Below are positions 29,690 to 34,171 of a stretch of 34,171 bases of DNA, piece after piece (the stretch's first letter is position 1; each line of letters begins with the position of its first letter). The notes under the pieces were generated by a model that searched no databases, was not told the origin of the DNA, and was given only the letters and a program-made list of their open reading frames with translations. A program made the translations under genes and the position numbers. Origin of the DNA: Phaeoceros laevis (Eukaryota; Anthocerotophyta; Anthocerotopsida; Notothyladales); NCBI GenBank assembly GCA_049999765.1, contig JBNGIQ010006258.1, positions 1 to 34,171 of the forward strand, given 5' to 3'.

Positions 29690-32600
29690 TCAAGGGGGGG
29701 AATCCATTAAGCTGTTGTTGGTTTTGCCCCTCTCACGACACTTTTGACATACCCAACCAAATTTTGGCAGTTTCCCTGTTGCATCATAATGCAAGTATTC
29801 AACCCTATGCAGCTGAAAATGGTCCGTGATGTTGTCATTCCCTGTTGACTTGAGAAAGTAGTGCAGTTGTGCCAATTCATCTACTTCACTCTGTGCAGAA
29901 AAGTGAGAAGGATCTTTCAGTTTGATGTCGTTCAACACATTCGCCATAACCTGTGAACTTATGGGAACAGCTACACCGTCAGAACTTCCGATCTCGGGAA
30001 CAATCCCCCCCAGACCTGTGCCTACCTGTAAGCCAGCCTTCACCAAAATGTACAAGATTTTAAAACTGCATAGAATAACAAACCGCAATGTCTCATGTCC
30101 AGGTTTGTTGATGGTGAGATCACATCCTGGCTGGTTTTCGACATAGTGCATTCCAGTACGATCTTCACACATGAAATGCAGCTTCGATGCATTCGCAAGT
30201 GTTATGAAGGCTACAAACCTCTGGCCTACCCCCACACCTCCCTTAACCAAGTAGGGAAACCTTGGTAGCTTTGTATTTTGCGAGTCTCGCATGAAGCTCA
30301 TGACCTTGTTGACTCCACTTAGCAAGGTTTCTTGCATTTGTCGTTGTTGCAACTTCAATTCCATGATCAGGCTCGGGACAATCTGTGATAGAAGCTCCTT
30401 TTGCTCATCAAGGCGCTTTTCTACACCATCGAAGCGCTTGTGCATTTCATCATACAACTTGTCAAGTTTGCGCTCGATAGTCAGTTGTTTTTGGATACTT
30501 TTTGATGGTACCATGGTTTGTACAGGCCGCCCTTGGGGAGGACTTGCAGTCACTTCATTCACAGCCTGGCTGATTTGACTTTCTGCTTCAGCTAAAGAAT
30601 TGGTTTTCTCATTGAGAGCAGCCATCACCTTTCGCGATACATCTCGTACGGATTGAGCATCCAAAAGCTCTACAGCATAGTCATACCCCGCAGAATTTGG
30701 CCAGGTGTGTTGATACCCAATGCAGGAGGCATTTTCAATTACTGGAGTGGTGACAGCAAAATCTGTGGACGCTGCCTGTGTCTCAGTCTTGGACACAATA
30801 TCATTCATCAAATCATTCTTCAAAGTCTCCACAGAAACCACATCTCTCTCTAGACATGGTATTAAAGCTACAACACACTGAGGCCTTATGATGTAGTGTA
30901 GAAGTGTGATGCCAGGACAACCACTCGGAGTTGCACAAAAAGCTTGAATCCTCTCAATGATGTATTTTTGCACCAAATCCCATATTTCATCTTTTGGTTT
31001 TGCTGATTGAACCAAAATATCCACAAAAGTAGCATTGTCCTCCCACTACTCTCCACCAAAATCTCACAACCATTCATGCGTATACGGATTAAATCATACC
31101 TATTGTCAACCTCCACAAACTCCTTCCCCAGACAAACCTGTACAAAAGCAAAAAAAAACACTTATCAAGCAAAAAAAAACACTTATCAAGTGCACGTTCT
31201 CAGTAGCATAGTAGCATACTAACTTGGAAGTTTACAAATTTAAGTTGGGTACGCATCTAAGAACCGAATTTAGTTTCATATCCTCCGGGCTAAATCACAA
31301 TTTCCTACATACCTGTAATCGGGGAAAAAATCCAGCTGTAAGAAACTTTGTGCCGTTTGCATCACATTGTAGCCTGATCCCAATGGGAAGACATTTTGCC
31401 GGTTCTTGAAGTGGAACTTCCCATTTCAAGTTTGATAATTGTCTTCTCGCAAGGGAGCTGGGTACGAAATATCTTACCATTCCATGTAGAGGACGATTGG
31501 TGCTATCCTTCAGCTTGTAACAAAACTCCAATTTGAGTAGTAGTTGCATAAGGTCATCTTCCACAAATCCAGGACACGGAGGTTGGCTATTCTTGAGGAA
31601 ACGTTTAAGAATGAGATGAAGCTCAAACTCTTCAATAACACCATCCTCTTTCTCGGGCAACAATCTAACACCAGGCATATTGGCTCCAGACCTGATGAAC
31701 TTCGAGAGGAAGACATTGTTTAACCAGTTTGGATTCACCACCACAAACTTGAGTTCCTCGAAATAGATTATGCTCCCAATGTCATGTAAGTAAGCAGCCA
31801 CGGCAGCCCTTGCCTTGCTTACGTACTGTTCTATTGCATAGCCAACATTTGAGGGCTGGTCCTGAAACAAGTCCCGAAGAGCATCCACTTCATCGGAGCA
31901 CAGCTTGTAAAATTCCACGAGACGTACCATGGGCGCAACTTTTGCATTTTGGTGCATCGTTAGCCTTGCCAGTGCCAAACTCATTTCTCCACATGCCTGA
32001 AATACCGGAGACAGATTCTTCTGCAATAACTCTTGGAATTCCTGGAACACATGGTCCACCAGTGGTTGCACACTTACTGTCGAATATCCTTTTACAACAC
32101 TGATGCATGCGGAAACTTGTAGCAAACTCTCGAATTTGCATCTTAGTTCATCCATCACGGGTGTAGCCCATTTGAGAACATCGTCTTGGCTGTATTTGGG
32201 CTGCAATCCGTCTAAATTGGTGATAACAATGCATACTTTTGGTAACACATGTCCTTGGCACCGCAAATTTGATGCTAGAAAGCGAAACCAATACATGAGC
32301 TTGTCGTAAAAATCGTTCGTGGGCAACCCAACTGCATCCGCACGGCTGCTATCGTTCCTTCCCTTGTTCTGAGATGGGTTGTAGACGAATACAAAAATGC
32401 AGGCCTGGTTGGTGGTCGGAAAGATGTAGTCATGCAAGGCATGGTACTCCTCTTGGCCAGCCATGTCCCATACGGAAATCTGCATCTCATCATCCTTTCG
32501 GAGAACTTGTATCTCAATGCCTTCAGTGCGGGGCCTAAGCGATCGAAGGCCCCACTGCCCCAACATGAATGCTCCAAGTCCCACTGTACATCCACATCGG

Positions 32601-34171
32601 GGCTGTTGGTGGCAGCGCACCATGGTTTCCCGCAATGTGCTCTTCCCTGCGTACGGAGCGCCGCAAAGAAAGAGACGCCCCGTGGAAGGTTGAGCCAAAG
32701 GCAGCTTTTGCTTGAGAACATTCATGTACTCCCTTTGCTGCTTGTTACGGCGCAATGCTTCTTGCACTTGGGGGATCTTGCCCTTATCCATCATGTCCGT
32801 CTTTTCCAAGTCAATGTTCTCAATAGTTGTGTTTACCTGCAACAATTGCATGAGATCAGGAAACACTCGGTCCAGGTCGTAGCAGCGGCGTATCTCCAAC
32901 TCTTTGAGCACCTCATTCATTTCAAGTGCCCCGAAAATCTTCCGCCACTCCTTCGGGTGAAAAGGGACCTCCTCTATTACGAGACTATGGAGGGCAGCGG
33001 TACTAGTAGTCTGCTGGAGCAATTGAGCTAGAATGTCTCCAAGCCCCTTGTCTAGCTTCCTGCCCCCTCTGAACAAATGAAGATGTGTCAAAGTCAGGTT
33101 GTTGACGAGGCCCTGGAGAACAAGGGCTGTTGGTCGTTCCGACAGCCTCTCACCCACAACGAGAGCCCGGAGGTTGGTGTTGTGTTCCAATGCAAGTGAC
33201 AGAGAACGGGCCCCGCTCACGCCCATCCCTATGTCGGCAATATTCAACGTCGTCATAGAAGATGTAGAGGTGGGGGGGCTTCTAGTAAGGAGTTGCGCTA
33301 TGAGATCAGCCCCAGCATCCCCCAACTCAATGTTGTGACTGATTTCCAGCTTCATCTTAGGGACAGAGGTGCTGCCATCGCCATGGGTGACCAGCAAGCT
33401 TAAGGCCTGGATCAGGTGACGCAATCCGCTGCTCTTCATTCCAACGTGTCGCAACGAGATGTGTCTCAGGGTTGCACTGCAACCGGAAACGACTGTGGCC
33501 AGTTGCGCGCATCCAAAGTCAGAGCCGAAGCCACGGTTTCCGTTGAGGCTCAACTCCTCCAAGACAGGGTTGGACGCTAGCCCGGAGCACAGAGCCTCCA
33601 CGTCCTCGCGATCTTCCTCCTCAATCACGTCTTGGTAGGGTAATCGAATGTACTTTAAGGAGGAGCAGGAGCCCATGAGGCTGAGCACCCGTCGCCTGGT
33701 GCCAATTAACTCCTGGCTTCTGTGGCGACGGGGCACGAGTGACAGCTCGCCCACCCAATCTTGAGGGGTAATGCCGGATGGGCCTGCTGGTGCAGTCAGC
33801 TGATCCATGAGCCTCATCAGCTGGCCATGGGGTGTAGCAGTAGAGCCGGTGGAAGCAGTGCAAGAGGTACAAGAGCAACTGAAGTAACCCATGGATCCCA
33901 ATATTAACCGGGATCCTCTCAATGGACTGTCAACTATTTCCGGAATGAATAACCCCGGATTGACAGAACAAAGCTGGTGCAGATCATCAATCACGCGGTG
34001 GTCCAGAGTTGTGGAGCCCCGGAACTCCAAATTGGACAGTAATGTTCCGCGAAGGGCCTCGAAAATGCAGTGCCATCCATCTGCAGAAAAATGAGCATCC
34101 AGCAGCCACAGGGTCCTCAGAGTGGTGTTGGTACGCAGCCTTTCTGCCAGCACTTCAGCCAGGCCGGCCTC
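29690..34171 (-). CDS. ROCO-family protein (LRR-ROC-COR), partial, TORNADO1-like
   Basis: ROCO proteins couple a Ras-like ROC GTPase to a COR dimerisation domain; plant TORNADO1 is the best-known relative. The frame is open from the window edge (5' end missing) through exon 31313-34171. A 175-bp intron follows, then 29690-31137. In order there are leucine-rich repeats (about 32900-34150), the ROC P-loop GAPYAGKST (near 32640-32665), G3 WDMAGQEEYHALHDYIFP, a G4-like TNLD, and COR with ELKFVVVNPNWLNNVFLSKFI. A coiled coil follows (KLDKLYDEMHKRFDGVEKRL), then a C-terminal WVCQKC. Exon 2 has a one-base shift at 31042-31044: LIRIRMNGCEILVESS is in one frame, DNATFVDILVQSAK in the next, and the join needs one extra G on the coding strand. 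The annotated stop (29690) lies just past a seven-C coding run and may also be an artefact. Confidence 0.9.
31148..31189. repeat. 21-bp perfect tandem repeat in the ROCO intron
   Basis: Two identical 21-bp units (31148-31168 and 31169-31189), each with a nine-A run followed by CACTTATCAA, sit at the acceptor end of the ROCO intron. On the coding strand the A-runs form T-rich tracts just upstream of the splice acceptor and may act as the polypyrimidine tract. Confidence 0.9.

Noticed and set aside
1-34171. CRISPR arrays, bacterial operons or phage genes
   Set aside because: No regularly spaced repeats, ribosome-binding sites or operon-like gene packing; the genes have spliceosomal introns, so the DNA is plant nuclear.

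Overview
The window is nuclear DNA from a land plant. The multi-exon genes encode plant-specific or plastid functions: UDP-apiose/UDP-xylose synthase, a thylakoid CPBP-family (BCM-like) protein, an organellar HflX GTPase, quinolinate phosphoribosyltransferase, an IAR1-type zinc transporter, a lipoxygenase relic and a TORNADO1-like ROCO protein. Introns have GT-AG ends and are mostly about 72-175 bp. This compactness, together with a large LRR-ROC-COR protein, suggests a seed-free plant (lycophyte or bryophyte), but that is inference. The assembly is a draft: there is one 100-N gap and two 10-N gaps, the latter each flanked by an identical 47-bp duplication.

Layout. 1-3300: transposon-like debris, a decayed ORF and the gaps. 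3310-5775 (-): AXS, nine exons, intact. 5776-7911: AXS upstream region, then AT-rich sequence with a 110-bp tandem duplication. 7912-9870 (-): inositol monophosphatase, ten exons. It is divergent from 10109-10927 (+), an unrecognised, probably plastid protein; 238 bp separate the start codons. 11581-11653 (-): tRNA-Ala(TGC). 12035-15371 (+): HflX, thirteen exons. 15832-16272 (+): small secreted cysteine-rich protein. 17165-18541 (+): intronless IAR1 copy broken by five single-base indels. 19081-19610: transposon-like fragment. 20899-23393 (-): BCM-like CPBP protein with a clear C-terminal half and an unresolved N-terminus. 24979-26698 (-): QPT, eight exons. 27431-28506: a frame-broken Gln/Leu-rich locus (-) and a lipoxygenase C-terminal relic (+). 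29690-34171 (-): ROCO gene, truncated by the window edge, with one clear frameshift and probably a second.

There is no operon-like logic. The genes serve cell-wall nucleotide-sugar supply (AXS), inositol/ascorbate metabolism (IMP), NAD synthesis (QPT), organellar ribosome rescue (HflX), chlorophyll homeostasis (BCM) and signalling (ROCO). The main puzzle is the contrast between perfectly open genes (AXS, IMP, HflX, QPT) and loci with several single-base indels, many in G/C runs, but almost no nonsense substitutions. That could mean locally poor consensus or recent decay. Gene models were built by hand from reading-frame continuity, splice dinucleotides and recalled family sequences; no database search was run.
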